Positions 22,876 to 34,359 of a stretch of 64,000 nt of DNA are shown here, one piece after another. Under the pieces are notes generated by a model that searched no databases, was not told the origin of the DNA, and saw only the letters and a program-made list of their open reading frames with translations. Each line of letters begins with the position of its first letter. Position 1 is the first letter of the stretch. Source of the stretch: Chamaecrista fasciculata (lineage: Eukaryota; Streptophyta; Magnoliopsida; Fabales; Fabaceae). A program made the position numbers and the translations under genes. Location of the stretch: positions 1-64,000 of the forward strand of contig QANZ01018783.1 of assembly GCA_003254925.1 (NCBI GenBank). Reading direction: 5' to 3'.

Positions 22876-24640
22876 AAAAAAAAAAGAGACATAATCAAAA
22901 GACTAAAGATATTAACTCATTTTGATGGTCACTTTCACATTGATCTGAAAAAAAAAGTATTTTGATGACTTTATAAATAATTTTTGAAGTTCGATATTTG
23001 TAAAGATCTTGGAACTTATAACCTTTACGTTCGTTTTTGCATTCAATTTATTAAATTCCTTTAATGATTTTCAACTTTTGAGGAAGATCTCTCTGTTGCG
23101 ACTTTCTCTGCGCCTCTCTCTAGGGTTCCTTCCACCATTGTTGGGTTTGGGAGGGGTTTCCGTTTCCTCCTCTTTTCTTCTTGTTTTTCTCCTCTTTTTT
23201 TAAGAGTTTTGCTTCCTTCTTTATATGAAGGTGTTTTCTCTATAATGAGAGTGAGTTTTTTGTCTAAGATTTACCCCCTTCTTCTTCAGATCTGGATTTG
23301 CAACTTGGGTTAATCAAAGAGTAGATGACGTTGAAGCTTCCTCATGAGAAGAGGATGGCAGATCTGAAGTTGCAACTTGAGCTAATCAAAGAGGAGATGA
23401 CTTGAAACTTCCTCTAAGAGGATGACAAGGTGCATTGTCTTGTAGTGTTCATTTGTAGCATCTTTTATTTTTAATGTTGTATTTCTGTTGATTTGGGTTA
23501 CAAATTTTTTAGTTTTTATGCTACATCTTAAAGGTTTTCTGAATCTGGTTTGTTCTCGCCGTGTTCGCCAGTGGTGCCTTCGCCCGGTGTGTTGCCAAGC
23601 CTTGTGGTGTCCTTGTAGTATCGTTTGGATTCCGGGAGCTTAAGGGCTGTGTGTTTGGACTTTGTTGTTTCCCTTGTTGAGCTCCTTCCCCTCCCCTTTC
23701 AAGTAGGGGTGTCTGATTCTTTGTCACGGGGAGCCATGACCAAAAAAAAAACTCTGGTTTGTTTGTTTGTACCTTTAGGCTTTCAATCAAAACTAAAATT
23801 TTTAAAAAAGTTAGAATAGAACCAAACTTAGGGTGAATTAATGATTTGGTCCTTGAATGTTTATTATTGTCTCAACTTAATTCTCAAGATAAAAATTCAA
23901 AATATCATTGCTAATATGCTAATAGACAGTTCTAATCTGACTTTTTTTTTATGCAATTATCTGACTGTTATTTTATGATAAAACCATACCCATTAGACAT
24001 AATAAGATGAAAATGACCCAATTTAGTACCGCTCTTCCCTAGGAACAAGGTATAATCAAATTAGTATGGTTTTGCCATACAAATCCTCAAAGCTGTTTCA
24101 CCCTTTTGGGGAACAATACTTTGAAAATGAACCAATTTCCATGCAATTGTAAGAAATTCATGAAGGTGTCAAGCTGAAAAAACTAGCTGCTGCCATATAG
24201 GGTCCATCTCTACTTGGTGATAGATAAAGCATCTCTATTCTTTTTTATCTCTCAAAAGATTTCACAAAAAAGGACTCTTCATAGACCCACAATGAACAAT
24301 CCTCCTATGAATTGCTAGAGGTCTTATAAGTCCAACATTGATTCTTTCAAATCAATTTGGTAAATGTATCCATAGTGACTAGGATGGCTTTTGAGGAAGC
24401 AGGGGATGGACTCCCTTGCATTAGTGAAATATGGCTTCATCACAAAACCATAAATCAATATATCTTCCTGTATCTTCTTTCTACAATTATACTTTTAATA
24501 CATTTATTAAAAATTGAACGATTTCATTAACATCTCTGCAAAATTAATGAAGAAAGTTTCACAATTTATCACACATCCCTATCGCATTGCAAACACATCA
24601 ATACAAATACTGAGAAATGCACAAAAAGAGGATTCATTCT
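22876..24640. other. Non-coding; retroposon-like stretch
   Basis: At about 23090-23760 there is a leader-like region with TCTCTCTAGGGTTCC. A 72-bp imperfect direct repeat at 23287/23359 is built on CAGATCTG-TTGCAACTT. An A-tract occurs after GGGGAGCCATGACC at about 23742. These are consistent with a retroposon or processed fragment, but no reverse transcriptase was found. 23820-24640 holds nothing recognisable. Confidence 0.3.
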
Positions 24641-25357
24641 CAATTTTGAGCCTGTGAAAAATGAAACCCAGTTTCATTTAATTTTAGGAGGAAATTTGAT
24701 AATTTTGGACACCTATAATTGTCCATATTTGCATAATAATAAAGATCAAAAGATTTGATTGGCCAAAAAAAAAAAAGATCAAAAGATATATTTCTATATC
24801 CAAATACTAGATAGCACTTTTGAGACAAGTTCAGAAACCCAAAAACAATTTTCTCCTCAAAATTTAAAAAACAAACAAATACTATCTCACACCAAAGTGC
24901 CAAACATAAATATTAGTAGACATCAAAACCAAAAGAACTTACAAGATGCATCGAAGAACAGAATACTAACTTTATCGATAAATAGTTACCTAAACAAATT
25001 TACAAGGACTATCAGAATCACAAATTCTATACAGGCCTTGCGGTAATCATCTTAAAATATAAAAAGGAAAAAAACACTCAAGATCCAACCTCATTATATT
25101 ACAAAAGAACATGCCCTTTACAAACCAAACCTTCTCAACAATACAAGGTTTGTTTTTCTGCTGTTCCATCAAAACTATCCATAATATATTAGCAATGAGA
25201 TGATCACCAGGCAAAAAAAACAGAAACATTTGATATATACATAACTAACCAATTTTCTTACTTCCGTCCAAAACATTCAAAATTCTCTCTACTTAAGTCA
25301 AGATTTTTAAGAGCGGTGGCACTAAGCTCCTTCTATGTACAATTCCTCTGGTGGAGT
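24641..25357 (-). other. Downstream region of the 172-residue protein gene
   Basis: The part nearest the stop codon (about 25050-25357) is probably the 3' untranslated region of the minus-strand gene. Short open frames here have no recognisable domain. No clear polyadenylation site was assigned. Confidence 0.4.
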
Positions 25358-26299
25358 TCAAGCAAAAGCAGGGATGCTCGAATTTTGGTGATCCCTGTTA
25401 AGGCAATCGAATCCTTCTACTCTAACTGCGGCTGGTTTAGGTCCAAACTTCATTCTAGCACATCCTCCTTTGCGTGATGCTGAAGAGGGAGACGATAAGC
25501 TTGAAGGGGATGAAATAGATGGGAAAGGGGTGTACTTTTCATCTCCGAATCGCGCATCTTGGACCAATGGATTCGCAGCACGAACTGGCGGTGACCCACA
25601 AAAATATGGAGGTGATGCAGCTGCCTGATTCCCATAGTCGTCCCCATAACACTCCTATTGAAATCAATAAAGCAATTAACATCTGTAATTGTAAATTAAA
25701 ATTTTGGAAGCACATCATCTCTCTACCAAACAAAACTATTCCAAAGCTAGAAGTGACTATTTGAAGAGGCCCCTTTGGTCAAGGCACATGAATTGAAGTA
25801 TACAAGACATTTAGAGGGGAAAATAGACCAAAAGCCTCCTTATAACTATGATCATAAAGCATGTTTTGGATTAGAGAGTCAGACTGATCAATATATCCAA
25901 CTTAACCCACATACAAATCTTCATTCCATCACGCAGTTTGTAACATAGAACTCACCTTCTTAAGAATGATGTCAAGAAGCTCTGCCCCAGCTTTTGAATC
26001 AGACCCAGCAGTTTGTTGACTACAAGCAAATTTGAAACACCAAACAGATCAGGCACTCAGTCTTCAAAAGCACAATAATGTTTTCAAAACCATCATACAC
26101 ACACACACACTATATATATATATATATCTTAAAAGAGTTACCTCAAATGCCATCTTAAAGGCCTTACAGGGATAATGGACAAATCCCCAACTCTACGTGG
26201 CTTTGGGCAAATGACAGGGTCTTGACCAACAATGGGAATAGAGCCTCTCATCTCATCACAGGCAGCAAAGGCGTTCTGCTGAAGACTATAACAATTCAT
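25358..26299 (-). CDS. Conserved plant-specific protein of unknown function, 172 residues
   Basis: Minus-strand exons 26299-26142, 26019-25956 and 25654-25358 join in frame through GT/AG introns to 519 bases. The protein starts MNCYSLQQNAFAACDEMRGS and continues with CPKPRRVG. A middle segment has AELLDIILKK. The C-terminal half has SPPYFCGSPPVRAANPLVQD, ARFGDE, a Ser/Pro-rich linker, RKGGCARMKFGPKPAAVRVE and ends GFDCLNRDHQNSSIPAFA. I recall this motif order from short proteins left uncharacterised in many angiosperms. No membrane segment or signal peptide is seen. The basic RKGGC-RMKFG part could contact nucleic acid or a protein partner, but that is speculation. A leader intron and TATA box lie upstream (27005-27096). 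All exons are free of stops, so it is probably functional. Confidence 0.8.
26097..26127. repeat. (AC)n-(TA)n microsatellite in intron
   Basis: About seven AC units followed by about eight TA units, between exons 2 and 3 of the minus-strand gene. Likely polymorphic. Confidence 0.8.
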
Positions 26300-27065
26300 C
26301 TTGGAAACCAATTCAGCTCCACAGAAGAACGCCTAAACACAGAAAAGCAACAAAATATCTTCAGGAAATTTTGTATGTTGTAAAAAAAAAAAATAAAAGA
26401 AATTTAGGTTAAATAAAATGACAAATTATTTACAGAGAAATTCCACAATCCCAGCTTCCATTAGCCAACAGATCTATTTATTAGCCAAACAAAGATAATC
26501 AAAACGAAAACAAAATCAATATACCGAAAGGAATTCCCCAACCTACGTTCATCTTTCCCGATTTTCCAGAACTCAAAGACAAGGATAGAAACCTCTTCCA
26601 CATACCCACGGCAGATCTGAATTATAACCTAGGAAAAACTCCATATTTCGTTCAAGTAACAAAAGACCAGAACAGAACAACGCCAAACGGAGACTTGAGC
26701 TACTAACCTAGACAGGAAGAAACACGATCCATAGAGAATTGACACCAGTCACAGAATTAAATCAAGGGTTTTAACAATGGATCTTCATTTGAGTATACAT
26801 ACAAACAACAACGAAAAACCCAGCTAGAATTTCAGCAGATCTATCCAAGGAACCAACATTTTTCGAACAAACCAAACATTTATGCTATATTTAGGAGATA
26901 AATGGGTCAGATCCGCCGTGAAAATCTTGTTTTGAACACATGAACATGAGGATAGAGAGAGAATGAAGAACATGGAAGAGAGAGAGAGAGAGAGAGAGAT
27001 TTACCTTAAAGGGTGGATCGACAGAAAGAAGAAATCCACGGAGCTGGAAGCCACAAAGAAGAGGA
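26300..27065 (-). other. 5' leader exon and leader intron of the 172-residue protein gene
   Basis: A non-coding first exon (about 27065-27005) ends CCCTTTAAG before GTAAAT. The intron runs 27004-26333 and ends TTTAG just before exon 2 at 26332. A GA/TC microsatellite occupies about 26978-26999 beside the donor site. A long first intron in the leader is common in constitutively expressed plant genes. Confidence 0.65.
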
Positions 27066-27090
27066 GGAATTTTGAGGGAGCTGGGTTCAA

Positions 27091-27096
27091 TTTATA
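27091..27096 (-). promoter_or_regulatory. TATA box for the minus-strand gene
   Basis: TATAAA on the minus strand, about 30 bases before the proposed start of the leader exon. Confidence 0.5.
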
Positions 27097-27277
27097 GTGC
27101 AGAGAAAATTGATGATCTTAGGGCCTCTAGGTTCGAGAAACCGTTATACGACGTCGTTTACATGATATTGGTCTTGAAGCCGCACGTGATCTATATGCCC
27201 AAGATGTTGTTTAGGCAGCAAGCCAAAAATAAGTTAAAACCTAAAAACGTGTTATATGAAAAATATATTTTAAACTT

Positions 27278-27718
27278 GGTCAAAGTACACTTTTGGTCCC
27301 ATAACTTTTGCCTAAAGTCTCAACTTGGTCTCATAACTTTTTTGTTATGTTTTTGGTCCATATCTTTTGCTAAAATTGCAGATTTAGTCCCGTGTTGTAT
27401 TTTTGGTCCCATATCTTGGGATTATGTTGCAGAATTGGTCCTATATCTCTTAGTCAGGTTGCAGAATTAGTCTCATATCTTTGGGTCAGGTGCGAAATTG
27501 GTCTCATATCTTCTTATCAGATGGGATTGGTGGTGAAACTTTTTGTAAAGATATGAGACCAATTCTGCAACTCGATCAAAAGATATGAGACCAAAAGTGA
27601 CACGAGATCAAATCTGCAACTTTTTACAAAGATATGGGACCAAAAGTGCAACAAAAAAAGTTATGGAACCAAATTGAAACCTAAATAAAAGTTATGGGAC
27701 CAAAAATACACTTTGACC
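27278..27718. mobile_element. Long-TIR element with exact 9-bp target duplication, 441 bp
   Basis: The left end GGTCAAAGTACACTTTTGGT pairs with the right end ACCAAAAATACACTTTGACC. Both sides carry TTTAAACTT (27269-27277 and 27719-27727), an exact 9-bp duplication as made by Mutator-like transposases. The interior has several TTGGTCCCATATCTT-type units in both orientations. It sits about 180 bases upstream of the minus-strand gene's TATA box, so it could influence that promoter. Confidence 0.9.
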
Positions 27719-28047
27719 TTTAAACTTTCTTTTCTTGTGAATAAATCAATAAATGTGCATTACGTTAATCTCTTTTTATATATAAAAAATGATAAATTAA
27801 AATTCTATTTATTTGATTAAAATATCGTTATGTTCATTATTAAAATGTTAAGGATATAAATAATTAATTCTTAAAATAAAATGAATATAATATTAGATTG
27901 AATACAAAATTACAGGATATGAATTCTTTTGAAAATTATATTTTGAATAAATAATTATTTGAAAAAAATAAAATTTTATATATAGGGATATATTAATATT
28001 AGCATACTTTTAGATATATGAGACAACAATTTATTTTAAAACAATTT

Positions 28048-28927
28048 GGTCAAATATTCAAATTGGTCATATATCTTTGCTTGAAAGTTCATTTTGGTCC
28101 TTATATTTCAAAATAATGTTTAAATTGATCTTATATATTTCTGTAGTGGTTCACTTTGGTCCTATATGTTTCCAAACTATAAGAAAATGACCATATTTCT
28201 TTCATTTCAAGTTTCAATGTGACGAGTTTAGAATTACAAGTTGATTTTGTCAATATTTTCTCTATGGAGTTGGAACTATCAACATATGGGGTCAAATCAA
28301 AGTCAAAATGTGGGTCGCTTATTTTACGATCAAACAAGCACAGTTAATCATATCTTTCGTTTCAAGCCTGAATTCGACATTTTTGGAGCTACTGGTCACT
28401 CTTGCAAAGTCTTTTTTATACCCAGTTGGGACAGTAAGCAAAATGAAGTCAAATCGAGTTCGAAAGTACATTTGGGATCAAAAAGTAAAAACAATTGTCT
28501 CAAACCCATTTTTGGGCCAAATTTGACCTCATGTGCTAATATATCCAAGTGAGTGAAAAGAAAGACTTCTTAAGAATAACTCGTAACTCTGAATTCGCCG
28601 CATTTAGAATTGAAATGAAAGAAATATGATTAACCTCGTTGGATTGACCATGAAATGGGCGGCCCACCTTTGAGACTCGATTTGAACTCGTTTGCTTATG
28701 AACCCAACTAGATAAATAAAGTACCCGTCAAAAGCAATTTATGATTTTGAACTTAATGTATTTGAACTTGAAATGATAGAGATATGACTATTTTCTTATG
28801 CTTTGGAAACATATAGAACAAAAGTGAACTACTATAAAAACAAATAAGACCAATTTAAACATTCTGAAATATAAAAGATGAAAACGAACTTTGAGATAAA
28901 ATATAAGACCAATTTGAGCATTTGACC
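28048..28927. mobile_element. Long-TIR element (GGTCAAATATTCAAATTGGT), 880 bp
   Basis: The left end GGTCAAATATTCAAATTGGT pairs with the right end ACCAATTTGAGCATTTGACC. The inverted similarity continues to CTTTGGTCCTATATGTTTCC and its inverse. The interior carries the CATTTCAAGTTTCAATGTGA and CAGTTGGGAC blocks of the larger subfamily. No clean target duplication was found. Confidence 0.75.
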
Positions 28928-29810
28928 AATAAAAACACATTTTTTTGAAAGAGATGTATTCAGTACTTCTAAAATACTCTTTAAACATATTAATAACATC
29001 AAGTAATAATAATATACAAACATACAAATTCACAAAAAAAAAATTCCTAATTATTCAAGTTTACATAATTTTAATATAAATAAGAACAAAATATTTACTT
29101 TATAAAAGAAAAAATTATTTAAATATTGAGAAATTAAAATAAAAATATATTTTGAGAAATAGAAATAAAAAAATTATTTCCTTATACTAAACCCACCCAA
29201 GGTTTACTTGTTTCCTCCTTGTAATCTGTTTTAGTTATAAAAGATTCACCCTAAAAGTTAAAGAATTTTTTTATTAATTTTTTTTTCAGACAAAAAGATT
29301 ATGGAAGTAAGCTTTGCATCTACCAATCAAATTTTTATCCAATCACACAGTTTGATTCAAACCTAGTAATAATATAATATAATTTTAATTGAATATATAT
29401 TGGTGACATAATAATACATTAGTAATTCAAAATTTTTAACATATAATTCCATCCAAACTCTTAATTTATTTTTCGTTTATATTAAAATGAAAATTTATTT
29501 TGTTAGATTTTTTTACCCAAAACTTATTAATCCAAATTGGTTTGGATTAGTTCAATTGGTGTAAACAATACAAGTTCATTTGAACAAATGAACTTGTATT
29601 GTAAACAATACAATCGGATAACTTCTATAGTAATCAAACAAGTAAACCTTGGGTGTGTTCAATTCAATCAAATGATCTATGTTGAATTGAACCCCCAATC
29701 ATTTGAACAACCTTTCAATTTTAACTATTTATCCAATTGTGATATAAGTTCATTCCATTTAACTGAACCATGGACACTGATATAGATACGGGACATGACA
29801 CAGACACAGA
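28928..29810. other. AT-rich intergenic region
   Basis: No gene seen. It contains the perfect inverted repeat at 29565-29602 and, just before the LTR, a GACACAGACACAGA stretch. Confidence 0.5.
29565..29602. repeat. Perfect 17-bp inverted repeat with 4-base loop
   Basis: ACAATACAAGTTCATTT and its exact complement flank GAAC. It is far longer than expected by chance. It is not preceded by a gene end, so a terminator role is unsupported; it may be a mini-foldback. Confidence 0.75.
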
Positions 29811-31938
29811 TGTTGGAGATTGTGTCCTAGGGTCAATCATTTTATGTATATGTTTTGAACATATTGATTAATTTATGGAGATAAATTATGTTGTTATCAT
29901 ATTATTAGCATGTTTACTATGATAGCGTCCTTGATTAATTATGAGATAATTAATCTAAATCCGTCCCTGGTCGATTATTCTCGTGGGAGCGAGAATGAAC
30001 TAAGACCAGCATGACCTCGGTGTGTGGAGATACATGCACTAGATGCTTTACGAGAATCATGATGCAATTATGTAAGGGGTTACAAGTTGCTGGACTGACC
30101 CGGAGAGTCCTGCATGGGTTTAGTCATTAGCTAGTTTCTCCTGTACACCTGTCACGATGCCTTAGACCTGAGGTCTTGATTATTCCGGCATTGTAGTTGT
30201 CAAACTTTGGCCTAGTCTAACGTTGCCCGTAGCAGGGTAGCCATAAGGGCTAGGTACGAGTTTGGTTGATTGCAGTGCTGAGGAATGTGGTTGACCAAGA
30301 TGGGATTTTGTCCCTCATAAAGATGAGAGATATCTAACTGGCGCCCTCGATGAGTCTGTCCAAGGAAAGAGTGGCCACTCAGTAAATTGGGACTAACTCA
30401 AGAAGATCGAGAAAGTTGTGGTTTGGATTAAGGATGACTTTCCCGTGCCTTATCTAGAACCAAGATATGGTGTGACAATAGGGTCTATGACAAGGCGGTA
30501 CTAAGGTTAAATCGGTCTTTTTTTGATAAAACGATAACTCACGTGTTTTGGGTAGTCGTGATGGCTTACTAGAGTCCGCTCTCGACTTGTGAGTCATAGG
30601 GATGGCTTGCTGCCAACTTCACGTGAGGCCTGCTGGGTCACACATGGGCAGGATCTGGACACCGCTTAAAGGGACACGAATTAGGGTTAATTCGCGAGTC
30701 ACTCCGGTGACGCAATTTAAGACATAGCTAAATGTCTGGGACATAAAGTCTTGTCTTAAATAAAATCTACGGTTATGATATTTAAATTTGTGGGACAAGT
30801 TTAAATATATTAATTGTTAAATAATTAATTGGATTAATCTATTTACAATTATAATATTAGGGAATAATAAATTAGATAAGGTTCCTAAAAGTTAGGAGAT
30901 TATTGATTTATTAAATTCACTAATATTAAGATAAATTAGATAGAGGGTGGCGCCTCTTTTAGCTTGATTTTAATTAATAGAAATGTTTTATTAATTAAAA
31001 TCATGACTTGGATTTGAATTTGAATTCAAGATTTGATCTAGATTTCAAGATTCAAAATTTGAATTAAAGATATTAGGGTAATATTTTAATTCAAAATCTT
31101 TGGAAGATAATAAGTTGGTTATAACTTCCTAAGAGTTAGGAATGTTTTTTATTTATAAAATTCCAAAGAAAATGGGGAGGATAGGCGCATGGCTTGTGGG
31201 ACCAAGGAGGAAGATTTGATCTTCTAATTTGATTCTCAAAGATTGCATTTTGAATTCAATTAAGATATTAAGGTAATATTGTAATTAAGAATTCAAGTCC
31301 TAAAATTATAATATTATTGTAATCTAATAATTTTATAATTTGATAATCCATTAATTTAGGGATTCCCTAATTATAATTATCAAATTTCCCCAACTCTATA
31401 TAAACCTAGGCAAGTCGACTTTGAGCTAGCTAATGCATAAGTGAGTTTTGCAATTTCCTTTTGTGAGACAAAGAGAGAAAAGTCGCCTAACCCTAGACCT
31501 AGAGAGAGAAACTCCATCTTCTCCAAGAGTGAGAGAGAAATCGAGTTGTCCCATATAGCTAGGGTTTTTGAGAGAAAACAAGAAGGTGTTCTTGTTTCTT
31601 GCGCCACCTATCCTCTTAAGGTTCAAGAATCGTTCTTGAATTTTAAGAGCCGTAGATCGAGTTCCCAAGTTCTTTTGGAGAAAAGAACAGAAGGCTAGCA
31701 CCTTGGTGCCACTAAACTGCTCGTGTGGATTACTGGCGGAGGAAGGACGCTTCAAGTGGACTTCTCAGAAACGCACCGTTCAACCGAACCGATTGAAACT
31801 CTTGAGGTATACCACTAACTTTACCGGTTTAAATTCATCTAGCGGATCCGTAGGGAAATCACTTTTGTTTTTGCGCCATGTTTTAATTTATAATTATATT
31901 TTTTTCGCTTCCGCTGCGCGCGCCGTGATTTCCCAACA
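29811..31938 (+). mobile_element. Ty1/copia solo LTR, plus orientation
   Basis: It begins TGTTGGAGATTGTGTCCTAG and ends TTTCCCAACA, matching the termini of the minus-strand LTRs at 32066-34359 and 36441-38144. There is no polypurine tract before it and no primer-binding site after it, so it is a solo LTR. A promoter TATA (TATATAAA, 31397-31404) precedes the R/U5 part. Flanking 5-mers ACAGA and ATGGG do not match, so the insertion may have been altered after recombination. Its open frames (31441-31951) are LTR leader, not genes. Confidence 0.8.
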
Positions 31939-32065
31939 ATGGGCACATTAACACATTACATTTTTAAAATTACACGATACAACATATATTTATATATATA
32001 AATAATTAAAAATTCACAAGTTTTGATAAAAATTTTAAAAATAACAATATATATTCATAATATAT
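31939..32065. other. 127-bp AT-rich spacer between inverted LTRs
   Basis: It separates the 3' end of the plus-strand solo LTR from the 3' end of a minus-strand LTR. It is AT-rich and has no features of its own. Confidence 0.7.
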
Positions 32066-34359
32066 TGTTGGGAATTCAAGGCGCCTAAACGCAGCAGAAG
32101 CAGGAAATATAAAATTAAAACTTAAATGAAATAAACGCGCCAGGCCCAGAATTCCCGAATGGATCTGCTAGTTGAATTTAAAACTTTTAAATAGTGGTAT
32201 ACCTCATGAGTTTCAATCGGTTTGGTTGTACGGGGCGTGTCCTAGAAGTCCACGTGATGCGTCCTTCCTCCGCCGGTGATCCACACGAACAGTTTTGGAG
32301 ATGCCTAGGTGCTAGCCTCCTTCACATCTCCAAGTGAATCAGGGACCTCTATCTACGGTGTTCTTTAATTCAAGAACTTTTCTTGAATTTCCAAGAACAG
32401 GATGGCGCCTATGATCAAGAATCCAATTCTTGATCCCACACAACCTTGTCACACAAACCCTAAACTCCTTTAGAGTTGTGCTCCACTTTCTCTCTCTAGA
32501 AAACTAGGGTTGCATTTTCTCTCTCCTCACCAAGAGCAAAAATCGTATTTTTCCCTTGTGATGAACTAGGCTAAAGTCGACTTTCCCTTGTGCATGGCCT
32601 CTCTCATGGAAGTCGACTTAGGCTCATATATTTATAGGGTTTGGGGACTTTGATAATTATAATTAGGGAATCCCTAAATTATAGGATTATCAAATTATAA
32701 AATTATGAGATCTCTATATCATAATTTTAGGACTTGAATTCCTAATTAAAATATTACCTTAATATTTCAATTTGAATCCAAAATGCAATCTTTGAGAATC
32801 AAATTGGAAGATCAAATCTCCCAAGATATTCCCTTTCCATGCGCCAACCCCTTTCCAATTTGTTGGAATTTAATAAATCAAAATAACAATCCTAACTTTT
32901 AGGAAGTTATAACTAACTTGTTATTTTCCAACAATATTGAATTAAAATATTACCCTAATATCTTTAACTCAATCTTTTTGAATCTTGAATTTTAATTCAT
33001 TATTGAATTAAAATATTACACTAATATCTTTAATTCAATTTGAACCTAGAATTCAAATTCCCCTATAAATATTGAATTAAAATATTACTTTAATATATTT
33101 AATTCAATCCTTTGAAATCTAGATCAAATCTATGAATTCAAATTCAAGTCATGATTTTAATTAACAAAACATTTTTATTAATTAAATTCCTTTATATGAG
33201 GCGCCAACCTCCTTCCTATTGTCCCAATATTAGTGAATTTAATAAATCAATAATTTCCTAACTCTTAGGAACATTATCTAATTTATTATTCCCTAATATT
33301 ATAAATAGGAATATAATTGTAAATAGACTAATCCCATTATCTATTTAAAAAATTATCATATATATTTAAATTTGTCCCACAAATTCAAATATCATATCTG
33401 TAGATATTTATTTAAGACAAGACTTCATGTCCCAATACGATCAATTATGTCTTAAACGGTGTCACCAATGTGACCCACAAATTAATCCTAATTCGTGTCC
33501 CAGCTTGGCATCTGGTTCCTGCTCGTGTGTGACCCAGCAGGCCCCACGTGAAGTTGGCAGCAAGTCATCTCTATGACTCACAAGTCGGGAGAGGACTCTA
33601 GCAAGCCATCACGACTACCCAAAACACGTGAGTTATCGTTTAACCTCGAAACGACTTGACCTTAGTACCACCTTGCCTTGATCCCTTTTTGTCCTACGAT
33701 ATTTTGGTCATGGATCAGGCACGGGAAAGTCATCCATAATCCAAACCTCAACTTTCTCGATTTCCTGAGTAAGTCCCATTTACTAGTGTGGCCACACATT
33801 CCTTGGACAAACTCATCGAGGGGCCCAGTTAAATATCTCCCATCTTTCATGAGGGACAAAATTCCATCTTGGTCAACCACATTCCTCAGCACGGTAATCA
33901 ACCAAACCCGTACCTAACCCTTATGGTTACCCTGCTACGGGTAACGTTAGACTAGGCCAAAGTTTGACAACTACAACGCCGGAATAATGAAGACCTCAGG
34001 TCTAAGGGCATCGTGACAGGTGTACAGGAGAGGCTAGCTCATGACTAAAACCCATGCAGGACTCTCCGGGTCGGTCCAGCAACTTGTAACCCTTTACATA
34101 ATTGCACCATGACTCTCGTTCCAGCATCTAGTGCATGCATCTCTATGCACCGAGGTCATGCTGGTCTTAGTTCATTTCAAGTTCCCACTTGAATGAGCGA
34201 CCAGGGACAGTTTAGATTAATTATCTCATAATTAATCACGGACTGTTATCATAGTAAACATGCTAATAATATGATAACCATTAATTTATCTCCATAAATT
34301 AATCAATATGTTCAAAACATATTCATAAGATGATTGACCCTAGGGCACAATCTCCATCA
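32066..34359 (-). mobile_element. 3' LTR of copia element A, minus orientation
   Basis: Read on the minus strand it starts TGATGGAGATTGTGCCCTAG (the usual TGTTGG is mutated) and ends GAATTCCCAACA. It is immediately preceded by the polypurine tract AAGTGGGAGTT (34370-34360), which identifies it as the 3' LTR of an element lying to the right. It is 2294 bp long. Internal sections are shared with 29811-31938 and 36441-38144. Confidence 0.85.

Noticed and set aside
27072-27470. 132-residue plus-strand open frame
   Set aside because: It runs antisense out of the minus-strand gene's leader and into the long-TIR element at 27278. There is no recognisable domain, and the sequence is explained by these two features.
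28048-28927. Target duplication for this element and for 18084-18617
   Set aside because: I tried 8-, 9- and 10-bp comparisons and found no convincing match, so none is claimed.
29806-31943. Five-base target duplication around the solo LTR
   Set aside because: ACAGA on the left and ATGGG on the right do not match.
31380-31951. Several overlapping frames of 75-109 residues
   Set aside because: They lie in the R/U5 part of a solo copia LTR on both strands and have no domain.
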